Positions 38,363-50,900 of a DNA stretch of 64,000 nt are shown in pieces (positions within the stretch are counted from its first letter, which is position 1; every line of letters starts with the position of its first letter). The DNA comes from Apostichopus japonicus (lineage: Eukaryota; Echinodermata; Holothuroidea; Aspidochirotida; Stichopodidae). The position numbers were made by a program, and so were the translations under genes. The notes beneath the pieces were generated by a model that saw only the letters and a list, made by a program, of their open reading frames with translations, did not search any database and was not told the origin of the DNA. Location: positions 30,345,960 to 30,409,959 of the forward strand of contig NC_092563.1 of assembly GCF_037975245.1 (NCBI RefSeq). Direction: 5' to 3'.

Positions 38363-41300
38363 AAAGTCATCAATATTGGCCACAAATTTAAAACATTTTC
38401 AAAAAAATCACAAAAAAATATCAATAACACTTAACAAAAGAAAACTTTCTAGCTGATAAATTACGTAATAAATTATTTTTTAGACATTGAGGAGGTTTAA
38501 AAACAATCAATTAATTAAGTTAACGATCATATAATGGGAATGTTATGTGGGTGGCAGTACAATGTTGATGTGTGTTGTTGTTGAAGCTATTTATCAGTTA
38601 ATTAGATAATTATTTTTTCTTTGAGGGAGGGTAGGGGGGGGGTGGGACAATACTAAAGAGTTTGACAGGTAGTATCTTCACTAAATGAGGGATGGAATCA
38701 TTAAAAACACATTTGAAGGACATGATGTCCAGAAGCTTCAGATTCGATTGTCCATTTAAACAAAACGTCAAGTTTCTCTCTGGTTTTTGTTGTTGTTTTT
38801 GTCTCACTCTTTGTCACTAGTGATTTGGAAATTGATGAGTATTTCAGCATTTCTAAGATTTTAGTTTAGATTTTTTTCAACTTATTGGAAGTGCTTGCAT
38901 GTTGTATAATCTACTGTCTATTATTGCTTCTATTGGGAACACAATGGTTAATCTTGCCATCATGAATCAAATAAAATGACTTAATTTATTATTAATCTAT
39001 GATTTATTTCATAATTTTAAGTTTTATTATATTCAATCCAAGCATTAATAAATTAATTCCAAGTTATGTCTTTCCAATCAAATTTCAATTCAAGTTTTAT
39101 AAAAGAAAAGAAAAAAAAAACAGAAGAAGAGAAATTGCTAATGTTTACATTTTTCACCAAAATAATCAAGACCAGCTGAATTTTTGAACTGAAATATATT
39201 TTTAAATATTTTGTTCTTTTTTAGCAATCAGTACTGTTAGTCAGGTGATTCACATATTGATTATCTTTCATCAAGCATTTGTTTATCAATCATTCCAATA
39301 ATGGTGCCTAAATATCACCCACAATTAAATAATTTGTAAAAATAAATAAACAACAGTTGTACATAGTTGTTCAAGTTAATGTAAAATTATTTAATAGTAA
39401 AAATTTAATTAACTTCAATTTCATATCTACTTTTTTTCAATTTATAAAGTCATATGTTTGTTATGAAAAGTAAGACATAAAGACTATAGGCCTATTACCT
39501 GTTCAGATTTGAATGAATTTGCAAGTTTTGTAGTACACAGCGAATAAACAGAATTGACGTTATGCTCACTTACATCACTGTAAGAAATTCACAGATTCAA
39601 CAGTATTTTCTGTAATTGTATCTGTAATGTATTAAAGTGGTAGGCTCTTAAGGCTACTGAAATTGTAACTGTAAACTTTAAAGGGACTATGTAGCAAAAC
39701 CAAACTATTAGATACTTTAAAAATGGAAACGTTTCAACAAATTGAGAGCACATTTTCAAGCATTATTCAAGCTATTTGAACCATCTGTTTGCATGGTATC
39801 CATATAATGCTTCCAGGGTGACATAAAATGATCCATTCTGTCTGAACTGAATGTTTTTGATATGATAGATTGAGTGATGCTTCCTTTAGTGTGATGTTGT
39901 AGTCCTTTTAAGTTTAAATCTGGCAAGGAGGGATATAAGACCTTGCCATTATTTAATGTTATCATTTATTGTGGAGGTGTGTAAATATAATGATAGGGTG
40001 GCAGGAGGGGGGGGGGAGGGGGAGGGAGTGATAAGGTAATTCACTTCTTTTCATGTCTTACGATTATATTTTACTCCTCAGTAAATTTAGGTCTAATGTC
40101 TATAGATATCCAATTTTTTTTTTTAGTTTTATGACAAACAACTTTTGTTGCAAAGTTGACTGATTATTTTCTCTCGCTAGCCTGACTATGAAGGAAAATG
40201 GTCACCTCTTAAGTTATAATTCCACTGACTTCTCTAAACCCATCCCCATGTCTAGCTAAAGTCTATTTTGATTGGTGTCCATAGCTACCAATAAAAGTAA
40301 CTTTAGAAAAGCAATCAGTGTGGTAGGTAACATATACATTTTTATTACAAAACATTTAATTTCATTTTAATTTTTTTTCTGCCAGGTGTGATAGCAAACA
40401 GTGAGATTAATTGACAATGGAAGTAACTTTTCAATTAACGAAAATATTTAAGACATTTTATAATCCATGCTATTCTTTGTTTTTTCTGTCCTAAAAGAGT
40501 AATGTGATACATGCTTTTATATATTTTTTTGGTCAAATGTATGCAATCATCTAAAACATTTTGTAAGATTTAGACTTTTTGTGAGATTTTATTCCTTTTT
40601 CTTTCTCCATCTCATTTCAGTCAAATTCCATGTGGTTATTAGAAAAAGGATTTCTTGTGAATTTAGGACACCATTTTAATAGGTTTTATCCATCAAGTTG
40701 GTTTTGTTTTACTAATTAGTATTGTGTATTGTATACCACATGAATGTAAATATTTGAGCATTAGGAAAGAAAACATTTTATTTGCATTTTCTGTTTTAAA
40801 AGATACTTTATCTGTCAGGTAGTTTTAATGTCTTCATCATCTTTACCATTTAGGATGCAAAATTTGGAATCCATTTGTAAATTTCTCACAGACATTTCTA
40901 TATTTACTGCCAGAGAGCAGTAATTTTGGTCCGTTGAGAAATACAATAAGGAGTAAATTTTAAGGTGGCCTTTGATATGGGAGAGATGGAAAAAATATTT
41001 AAGATTAGAAATATGCATTGACAGGTTAGAACAATATGCCATACTCCATGGCATGGCCCCAATATTGTATACCAATTGACTTTCAACTGAATCTTAGAAC
41101 ATATATTCATGTACTTGAAAGTACTTCAGCATTAAAAACAATGGATGCTAAGATTTCAAAAACATTCTTGCACCTACATATGCCTTCTAAATTAGCAACC
41201 ACAAGATTGTGTCAAAGTTGGACCAAATATTGTGCCTAAGGTTAATATAATAGCCATCTAGACATAAATATATATTTCAATATATTGTTCTGTGAGAAAA

Positions 41301-42529
41301 TTACCCACAGTTTAGCACATTTGAAAATACTTGGCACAGCTGAATATCAGCAAAATTAGACCAAATGTCAGTGTGAATACATGGAAGGTGAGCTGAGGGT
41401 GTTCCAATTGGCAGACATTAGCCTATGGATGTCTTGTGCTGCACTGACAAAATATATCTACATTATTATACAATGCCAAACCCACACCCTTATTATTGAG
41501 AACAGACTTCAAGATTCATGAATCTCTCAAGAGAGTTAAAAAGAAAGTAAATTGAAAATTAAAGTTCAGTTTGTAATATGGTAAAATGAGAAGTTATCTC
41601 TTTATAGATGAAAGCAAGTAGCACCCTTAATTTTGAATTTTAGCAAAACTATGAAAGAGCCGTCTAGTAGATGTTGAAAGATTGCAGAAAATATCTGTTT
41701 GATACTTTCCCCTTTCATGTTATGTATAATAGCTATATATTTGAAAATCATATTGGACTTAAGCAAAACCAAACATTAAAAAAGAAGAGGAAAGATGTTG
41801 AATTATTAAATGGTTATTTGTCTTTTATTAGTAATTCCACTTCTCTTTCGTTTCTTATGTAAATTACTCAGGAGGTCACTGCAGTAGTGATTAATGTTTA
41901 ACTTAGCAAAAACTTACAAATTTATAAAAAATGATTGATTGTACATATCTTGATTTACTTAAATCCAAATCAAAACAGGTGATTTTAACGTCCACAAGTA
42001 ATAGTGCAATGTTAACGAATTGAATTTCTTTATTCTTAAGAACAAAACTAATTATGTTATTTGACAAATAAACCAAAGAAGTGGTACAATACTTTTTGTT
42101 TTGTCTTGTTTTCTATTGTTTTGTTTAAAGTGGATTTTCACCACTTATAGATGTACAGCTTTTACCAAATTTAAATTTTGTAGATAGATAAAAATATATT
42201 CATAGGACATAAAAAATACCTGAAAAATACTTTTATTTGATAAGGCTGTTAAGGTGAAAATGATGAAAATTTTTATATTGCACATTTTGTGGTCTTGATT
42301 AAAAAAATCATTTAAAGTTTCATGACATAAGTTCTCAATCGATGGCTTAACTCTCAACATTTCCTCAACTTCACAATACAACGCTGGTCAATGCAGTTTA
42401 TGCCAATTAGTCATCCAAGCAGACGGCCATCCCAATCAATCAAATATTGAAATAAATAATATGTGCTCTGTTCACAAAAATGCTACCATCGTTTTAAATA
42501 CACTAAACAACCTACTGCCAGCCTTCCTT

Positions 42530-43077
42530 GGTTTGCTAATCCTTTATTAATCGAACAGTCATCAGTATTAGAATTTCATGTTTGAAATGAACCAACACTG
42601 CAGGTATGTATATTATATATGTATGTATGTATTTTAGATCCTCCTGCAAGCAGAAATTCGCGAAGCCTCATGGCTTATCAAAGCTGCAAGCTGACCAAAG
42701 TCGGTCTCTTAGATTTATATTTAACGTCCATGATTGTGAATTGTCAACAACTCTGTAACTGGACGACAGACATTAATCTTGGAGTGACTCGAGCTGGGGA
42801 CCTTATGATTGGAAGGCACCAGCGTTAACCACTGAGCAAACACTCCGGTGAGCTAACACACCACAGCTAGGTCACCACTGTATGATATACACTCCTGTAA
42901 CACTAACTTTCTTTAATACTGAGTAACACATTTTAAGTTTGGTTTGCTATTCCTATATTAATCGAACATACATGAGTAGTAGTATTTCATGTTTGAAATG
43001 AACCAATACTATAGGTCACCACTGTATGATATATACTCATGTTATGCTAACTTTCTTTAATACTGAGTAACACATTT
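42530..43077. repeat. Direct duplication, one copy carrying a SINE
   Basis: Copy A (42530-42937) and copy B (42941-43077) share GGTTTGCTA, TTAATCGAACA, TTTCATGTTTGAAATGAACC and GGTCACCACTGTATGATATA, then TTTCTTTAATACTGAGTAAC. Copy A is longer because of the insertion at 42606-42868. Copy B is the uninterrupted form. Confidence 0.85.
42606..42868 (-). mobile_element. tRNA-derived SINE
   Basis: Read on the - strand, a tRNA-like head carries an A-box-like TTGCTCAGTGGTTAACG (42840-42823) and, about 25 bases on, a B-box-like AGCTCGAGTC (42794-42785). A body and a TA-rich tail follow toward 42606. Imperfect flanking repeats (CACTGCAGGT and CACAGCTAGGT) look like a target-site duplication, and the parallel copy at 42941-43077 shows the empty site. 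These two boxes are RNA polymerase III promoter elements. The short ORF inside is chance. Confidence 0.7.
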
Positions 43078-44713
43078 CAATATGATGGATCAAAAAGTTA
43101 CTAAAATATTTATTTATGTATTAATTAGGTTCCCCCTAACCTCTTCCCCACCCCCCCCCCCAAATGGGATCTGAAATAATACATACTACTAAAGCTGGTA
43201 GAGGAAGTTACTTCAGTGTCTGTATACACACATTTATGAATAGTGCCAATTATTACTCAATTTCTGCAGACATGTAATAAAGATGGCCACTTACTGCCAA
43301 ACTTCCTAACCTAGGACAACAATGTTGAATCAGGATATCGTTCAATCTGGCAGTGTGTGGTGGCTTGTTAGGTTGAGAGGGGGCAAATACTACTAATAAC
43401 TAGTTATATACCTACAGGATGCAAAATATTACAGAGAAATGAAACAAATTTATTAACTTCTGATATGGGGAGAGGAGAAAAGGGTGGCACTCATCATTCA
43501 CCACCTTCAGCTACAACTAATGAACAAGATGTAATGGATTTCCTTTTAGATAGCAGACCAGCCACTTAAAGGATTGGTTCAGTTGTCATACATGTTTATG
43601 TTATATGTAAGAGGACAATAAAAGAAACACAATGGTGAAAAAACTGTTCAAATATCTTTTTCGGTTAAAGAGATATTAAAGTGTAAAGTTTTATTAGATT
43701 GTGTAGAAACTGCTGAAATCTGACTAGCTGTGATGTCACATTCTAACATTCCTGAAAAGTCTTTGTTTTTTTCTCTAAATATTTTGTGAGATTTCATGAC
43801 TTTCAACCAAAAGATATGTCAGGAGATCTCATATTTGTCAAAGGAAGTATTTGAGATTAAACATCTGAAGAATTTTTTATTATATTATTTTCAAATGTGT
43901 TAAAAAATGTAAATAATTTTTTAAAAGAAATATATTCACAAATGTTAAGGAAGTGAGGATGTGACGTCACACCCTCACAGTAAGTCTTTCTACACCAGTC
44001 GTTTTCAAAGAAATTTTGATATCTTCAAAGTGTCATATCTCCTTAACAGAGCATGCTATCATGGTAGTTTCTTCACTGTTCTTTTTGTCTTTTTTGTGCT
44101 CTTTCATAAAAAATAGACATGTCAAACACCTGAACCAATCCTTTAAATATGAAACCACCATACTCATTGAACACAAATCATGTTACTTAAAACAACAATG
44201 TACAATTTTAACAGACCATTAACAGACTAATTCAACAAAAGATAACTTTCTATCAGTCTCAATGCTTCAATACAAAGAATAAGGTGTAAAGTAAAATAAA
44301 CAAGAATAATGTATAGTTGAAGTTAGATGTACTTCTTAATCATATTAAATTTACACATATGAAATATGTAAGCAAATGTACTTTTTAAGCATATTTTAGC
44401 ATTATATTTACACATGAAATATGTGGAAATAGTGAAAAAGTGTGTGCATATTACTATATAAGTGTCCATTAGTGGCTACAGGGTTATACTACATCCTTTG
44501 GCATGTAGAAAAGTACTTCAGTTAAAATTTGATAATTGAAATTTAGTAAAATAAATGCTTTGGACAACTAATATGCAGTACAAAATGCATACAAGCGTTT
44601 CTGAAAATAATATACCATCAACACCTTTTGACAACAAATCTTTCAAACAATTTGTCCTTGTATAATGACTGAGGAATACCTCCTTTTTGTACATATATAT
44701 TTGTATGGTTACT
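43078..44713. other. Sequence downstream of LDHD, no gene recognised
   Basis: AT-rich, with a C run at 43150-43161. It probably includes the LDHD 3' untranslated region on its right side. An AATAAA on the - strand overlaps the LDHD stop codon (44718-44713), so if used it would lie too close to be typical. Other signals are likely further on. Confidence 0.5.
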
Positions 44714-44918
44714 TTATTTCTTACTGCTAGCAAATTTTTCCAAATACTCTGGCAGCAGCACCTTTCCTGGATTCAAAAGATTGTATGGATCCATTGTTCT
44801 CTTCAACTGTGCCATAAGCATCACTCCACTCTCTGCGAATTCATCTATTAGGTATTTCCGTTTACCAAGGCCGACACCATGCTCGCCTGTGCATGTCCCA
44901 TTAGCGGCTAGTGCTCTT
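44714..44918 (-). CDS. LDHD: LDHD coding exon 12 (C-terminus and stop)
   Basis: Encodes residues 430-497 and [23 protein letters not shown], then the segment ending [19 protein letters not shown]. The Glu-His of TGEHG belongs to the metal/active site, and NPGKVL is the family's C-terminal hallmark. The protein runs about 16 residues past NPGKVL. The acceptor is TTGCTCCTACAG. The open frame continues upstream into the intron and is not coding there. Confidence 0.97.
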
Positions 44919-47900
44919 CTGTAGGAGCAAAGAAAGTAAAGCCCAGACATTTGTTGAGTGGTTAACTTGTTGTTCATATACCTAATTGCAGCCAGTTGTG
45001 TTGTTTGCAATACAGTGTCTTCCACAAAACAAAGAAATTCAGGAGTGAAAATACAGGTGTCCCAAAGATATTGAAAAGATTAATGGTAAATTGTTTCATC
45101 AGGTATTGCAGATTCAAAAAAAGTCTACTACTGTTTCACAAATATCAAATAGAGATTAGCTAATTAACATAAGAATCAGTGCATGTTATTTCCATTAATT
45201 AATATGCACCATTGTGCTTCCACCTACACAAACTACAAATAAATCATTAGGTTATTGTGTCAGCGTTCTAACACTTAGCTAAATACCTCCAGAAATGAAT
45301 TTATAATGCAATATTTAACTTTCATTTGGTAATAAAATCTCTTAGTGAAGTGCAATATCCTTTTGAGTGATTCTCTGTAGTTTCATTAGCTGGCATTGCC
45401 AAACAGACACAATAGCCTTCTTTATATGGGCTATAATTGCAACAGACACAATAGCCTTCTTTATATGGACTATAATTGCAAGCAGACAAACTAGCCTTCT
45501 TTATATGGGCTATAATGGCAAGCAGACATAGTAGCCTTCTTTATATGGACAAACAGACACAATAGCCTTCTTTATATGGACTATAATTGCAAACAGACAC
45601 AATAGCCTTCTTTATATGGACTATAATTGCAAACAGACACAATAGCCTTCTTTATATGGACTATAATTGCAAACAGACACAATAGCCTTCTTTATATGGA
45701 CTATAATTGCAAACAGACACAATAGCCTTCTTTATATGGACTATAATTGCAAACAGACACAATAGCCTTCTTTATATGGACTATAATTGCAAACAGACAC
45801 AATAGCCTTCTTTCATATCAATTCCTTAGCGCCATTCCCTGTGCGGCACGCGAACTGATTTCGACCCTGCAGTTTTCGGCCTATGACTTTACCATATAGA
45901 CCATTTTCCTACAGCCATAACGTGAAAAGCTTATACCCAAAATCAATGGTTCAAACGGCACTAAACAGAGAAATGTGTTGTCTCTCAAGTTCTGTTATTT
46001 TCTGAACATTACAGTTCAAAATTCCATCGGACTTGGGTGATTTACGATGCAAGGTTAATAAATATCGAACTCCAAATCCTCATTGATAACACACAGTAAA
46101 TACTTAAGAAAATCACCTTTGATAGCCGTACTTTGTTTGCGTAACCATCCCCTTGAATATTCATTGCCAATTTTCGTTCAAGCGGTTTTGGAAAGGATTT
46201 TTTCTTAACTTATATTGATGTTAAATTCATTTTCATTGGTCGCTGTCCTCAATCGGACCAAGTACAGTCCAATCGAATGTCTTCTAAGAAAAATATAAGA
46301 TTCGCTTTCTTCGGTGGGCACGCCGTTACGTAATATGTGTATACTGTACTCTGCAGTACAGTACAGCCACGCAATGCACAGGGTTCACCTACACCGCCAC
46401 AGCTGAGATTCGCTTTCAAAACGTCATATCTTATTGAACTTAATATTATTTTCAAGAAAATGACCGTAGAATATGCATCATTAAATGTTGAAGCAAGTAA
46501 ATACCAATTTATTTATCTAATGCAATCCTAATTATATAGAAACACCGTTTAAGACCCCCCTGATGAATGGAATAGTCCAACCAACTTGCCCGCACAGAGC
46601 CACAGGATTTTCGGCCAAGGTGATGACTCATACGAGTTGGTCAGTAAGAGGGCTATTTTGAAGGATGTTTAGTGTGCATTTTAGAAAGAAAGGAATTGAT
46701 ATGATATGGACTATAGTTGTTAGCAGACAAAATAGCCTTCTTTATTTGGACAAACAGACACAATAGCCCTCTTTAATATGAACTATAATTAGTAATGTTT
46801 AAAGAGTTATCACTTCACAGTACCAACATATTTATTGGAGGACTGCGTTGTTCCACTTATTCAAAGCATTAGGAATACAAAATATCTCTCCATCTGTCAA
46901 TATAATGGAAATAATTCTTCTTCAACTGCCAGAAATATGCTTAAGGTAAACTGGAATTTAAAAGCATGTTGCCATTTAACAATCTTGGGGCATTTTTATA
47001 ATTTCAAATAAGGAAATTTTGATTGACTTAAACCTACTGACAACATTTCTCTCTTCCACTGTAGTGACAACAGTGAGATCAACTGCAAATTGAAAAATAA
47101 TTATGTAAGTCTGGTTTGGTGGAAGTACGACTGGCTCCTTTGAAAGGAAAGAAACACAAATCCCCTGATGGCTCTCTACACAATTAGGCCCGCATCATAG
47201 GGTCATATTGTACAGAGTGTATCCCCTGATGGCTCTCTACACAATGGATCTAGGCCCGCATCATAGGGTCATATTGTACAGAGTGTATCCCCTGATGGCT
47301 CTCTACACAATGGATCTAGGCCCGCATCATAGGGTCATATTGTACAGAGTGTATCCCCTGATGGCTCTCTACACAATGGATCTAGGCCCGCATCATAGGG
47401 TCATATTGTACAGAGTGTATCCCCTGATGGCTCTCTACACAATGGATCTAGGCACGCATCATAGGGTCATATTGTACAGAGTGTATCCCCTGATGGCTCT
47501 CTACACAATGGATCTAGGCACGCATCATAGGGTCATATTGTACAGAGTGTATCCCCTGATGGCTCTCTACACAATGGATCTAGGCCCGCATCATAGGGTC
47601 ATATTGTACAGAGTGTATCCTCTGATGGCTCTCTACACAATGGATCTAGGCCCGCATCATAGGGTCATATTGTACAGAGTGTATCCCCTGATGGCTCTCT
47701 ACACAATGGATCTAGGCCCGCATCATAGGGTCATATTGTACAGAGTGTATCCCCTGATGGCTCTCTACACAATGGATCTAGGCCCGCATCATAGGGTCAT
47801 ATTGTACAGAGTGTATCCCCTGATGGCTCTCTATACAATGGATCTAGGCACGCATCATAGGGTCATATTGTACAGAGTGTATCCCCTGATGGCTCTCTAC

Positions 47901-50900
47901 ACAATGGATCTAGGCACGCATCATAGGGTCATATTGTACAGAGTGTATCCCCTGATGGCTCTCTACACAATGGATCTAGGCCCGCATCATAGGGTCATAT
48001 TGTACAGAGTGTATCCCCTGATGGCTCTCTACACAATGGATCTAGGCCTGCATCATAGGGTCATATTGTACAGAGTGTATCCCCTGATGGCTCTCTACAC
48101 AATGGATCTAGGCCCGCATCATAGGGTCATATTGTACAGAGTGTATCCCCTGATGGCTCTCTACACAATGGATCTAGGCCCGCATCATAGGGTCATATTG
48201 TACAGAGTGTATCCCCTGATGGCTCTCTACACAATGGATCTAGGCCCGCATCATAGGGTCATATTGTACAGAGTGTATCCCCTGATGGCTCTCTACACAA
48301 TGGATCTAGGCCCGCATCATAGGGTCATATTGTACAGAGTGTATCCCCTGATGGCTCTCTACACAATGGATCTAGGCCCGCATCATAGGGTCATATTGTA
48401 CAGAGTGTATCCCCTGATGGCTCTCTACACAATGGATCTAGGCCCGCATCATAGGGTCATATTGTACAGAGTGTATCCCCTGATGGCTCTCTACACAATG
48501 GATCTAGGCCCGCATCATAGGGTCATATTGTACAGAGTGTATCCCCTGATGGCTCTCTACACAATGGATCTAGGCCTGCATCATAGGGTCATATTGTACA
48601 GAGTGTATCCCCTGATGGCTCTCTACACAATGGATCTAGGCCCGCATCATAGGGTCATATTGTACAGAGTGTATCCCCTGATGGCTCTCTACACAATGGA
48701 TCTAGGCCCGCATCATAGGGTCATATTGTACAGAGTGTATCCCCTGATGGCTCTCTACACAATGGATCTAGGCCTGCATCATAAGGTCATATTGTACAGA
48801 GTGTATCCCCTGATGGCTCTCTACACAATGGATCTAGGCCCGCATCATAGGGTCATATTGTACAGAGTGTATCCTCTGATGGCTCTCTACACAATGGATC
48901 TAGGCCCGCATCATAGGGTCATATTGTACAGAGTGTATCCCCTGATGGCTCTCTACACAATGGATCTAGGCCTGCATCATAGGGTCATATTGTACAGAGT
49001 GTATCCCCTGATGGCTCTCTACACAATGGATCTAGGCCCGCATCATAGGGTCATATTGTACAGAGTGTATCCCCTGATGGCTCTCTACACAATGGATCTA
49101 GGCCCGCATCATAGGGTCATATTGTACAGAGTGTATCCTCTGATGGCTCTCTACACAATGGATCTAGGCCCGCATCATAGGGTCATATTGTACAGAGTGT
49201 ATCCTCTGATGGCTCTCTACACAATGGATCTAGGCCCGCATCATAGGGTCATATTGTACAGAGTGTATCCCCTGATGGCTCTCTACACAATGGATCTAGG
49301 CCCGCATCATAGGGTCATATTGTACAGAGTGTATCCCCTGATGGCTCTCTACACAATGGATCTAGGCCCGCATCATAGGGTCATATTGTACAGAGTGTAT
49401 CCTCTGATGGCTCTCTACACAATGGATCTAGGCCCGCATCATAGGGTCATATTGTACAGAGTGTATCCCCTGATGGCTCTCTACACAATGGATCTAGGCC
49501 CGCATCATAGGGTCATATTGTACAGAGTGTATCCCCTGATGGCTCTCTACACAATGGATCTAGGCCCGCATCATAGGGTCATATTGTACAGAGTGTATCC
49601 CCTGATGGCTCTCTACACAATGGATCTAGGCCCGCATCATAGGGTCATATTGTACAGAGTGTATCCCCTGATGGCTCTCTACACAATGGATCTAGGCCCG
49701 CATCATAGGGTCATATTGTACAGAGTGTATCCCCTGATGGCTCTCTACACAATGGATCTAGGCCCGCATCATAGGGTCATATTGTACAGAGTGTATCCCC
49801 TGATGGCTCTCTACACAATGGATCTAGGCCCGCATCATAGGGTCATATTGTACAGAGTGTATCCCCTGATGGCTCTCTACACAATGGATCTAGGCCCGCA
49901 TCATAGGGTCATATTGTACAGAGTGTATCCCCTGATGGCTCTCTACACAATGGATCTAGGCCCGCATCATAGGGTCATATTGTACAGAGTGTATCCCCTG
50001 ATGGCTCTCTACACAATGGATCTAGGCCTGCATCATAGGGTCATATTGTACAGAGTGTATCCCCTGATGGCTCTCTACACAATGGATCTAGGCACGCATC
50101 ATAGGGTCATATTGTACAGAGTGTATCCCCTGATGGCTCTCTACACAATGGATCTAGGCACGCATCATAGGGTCATATTGTACAGAGTGTATCCCCTGAT
50201 GGCTCTCTACACAATGGATCTAGGCCCGCATCATAGGGTCATATTGTACAGAGTGTATCCTCTGATGGCTCTCTACACAATGGATCTAGGCCCGCATCAT
50301 AGGGTCATATTGTACAGAGTGTATCCCCTGATGGCTCTCTACACAATGGATCTAGGCCCGCATCATAGGGTCATATTGTACAGAGTGTATCCCCTGATGG
50401 CTCTCTACACAATGGATCTAGGCACGCATCATAGGGTCATATTGTACAGAGTGTATCCCCTGATGGCTCTCTACACAATGGATCTAGGCACGCATCATAG
50501 GGTCATATTGTACAGAGTGTATCCTCTGATGGCTCTCTACACAATGGATCTAGGCCCGCATCATAGGGTCATATTGTACAGAGTGTATCCCCTGATGGCT
50601 CTCTACACAATGGATCTAGGCCTGCATCATAGGGTCATATTGTACAGAGTGCATCCTCTGATGGCTCTCTACACAATGGATCTAGGCCCGCATCATAGGG
50701 TCATATTGTACAGAGTGTATCCTCTGATGGCTCTCTACACAATGGATCTAGGCCTGCATCATAGGGTCATATTGTACAGAGTGTATCCCCTGATGGCTCT
50801 CTACACAATGGATCTAGGCACGCATCATAGGGTCATATTGTACAGAGTGTATCCCCTGATGGCTCTCTACACAATGGATCTAGGCACGCATCATAGGGTC

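Larger units (their letters stand above)
36611..42529. other. Intergenic sequence between HNF4 and LDHD
   Basis: No gene was recognised on either strand. It is AT-rich with a tandem repeat at 37368-37745, a short duplication at 38289-38362, and G tracts at 38068-38091 and 39999-40027. The small ORFs lack homology signals. Confidence 0.6.
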
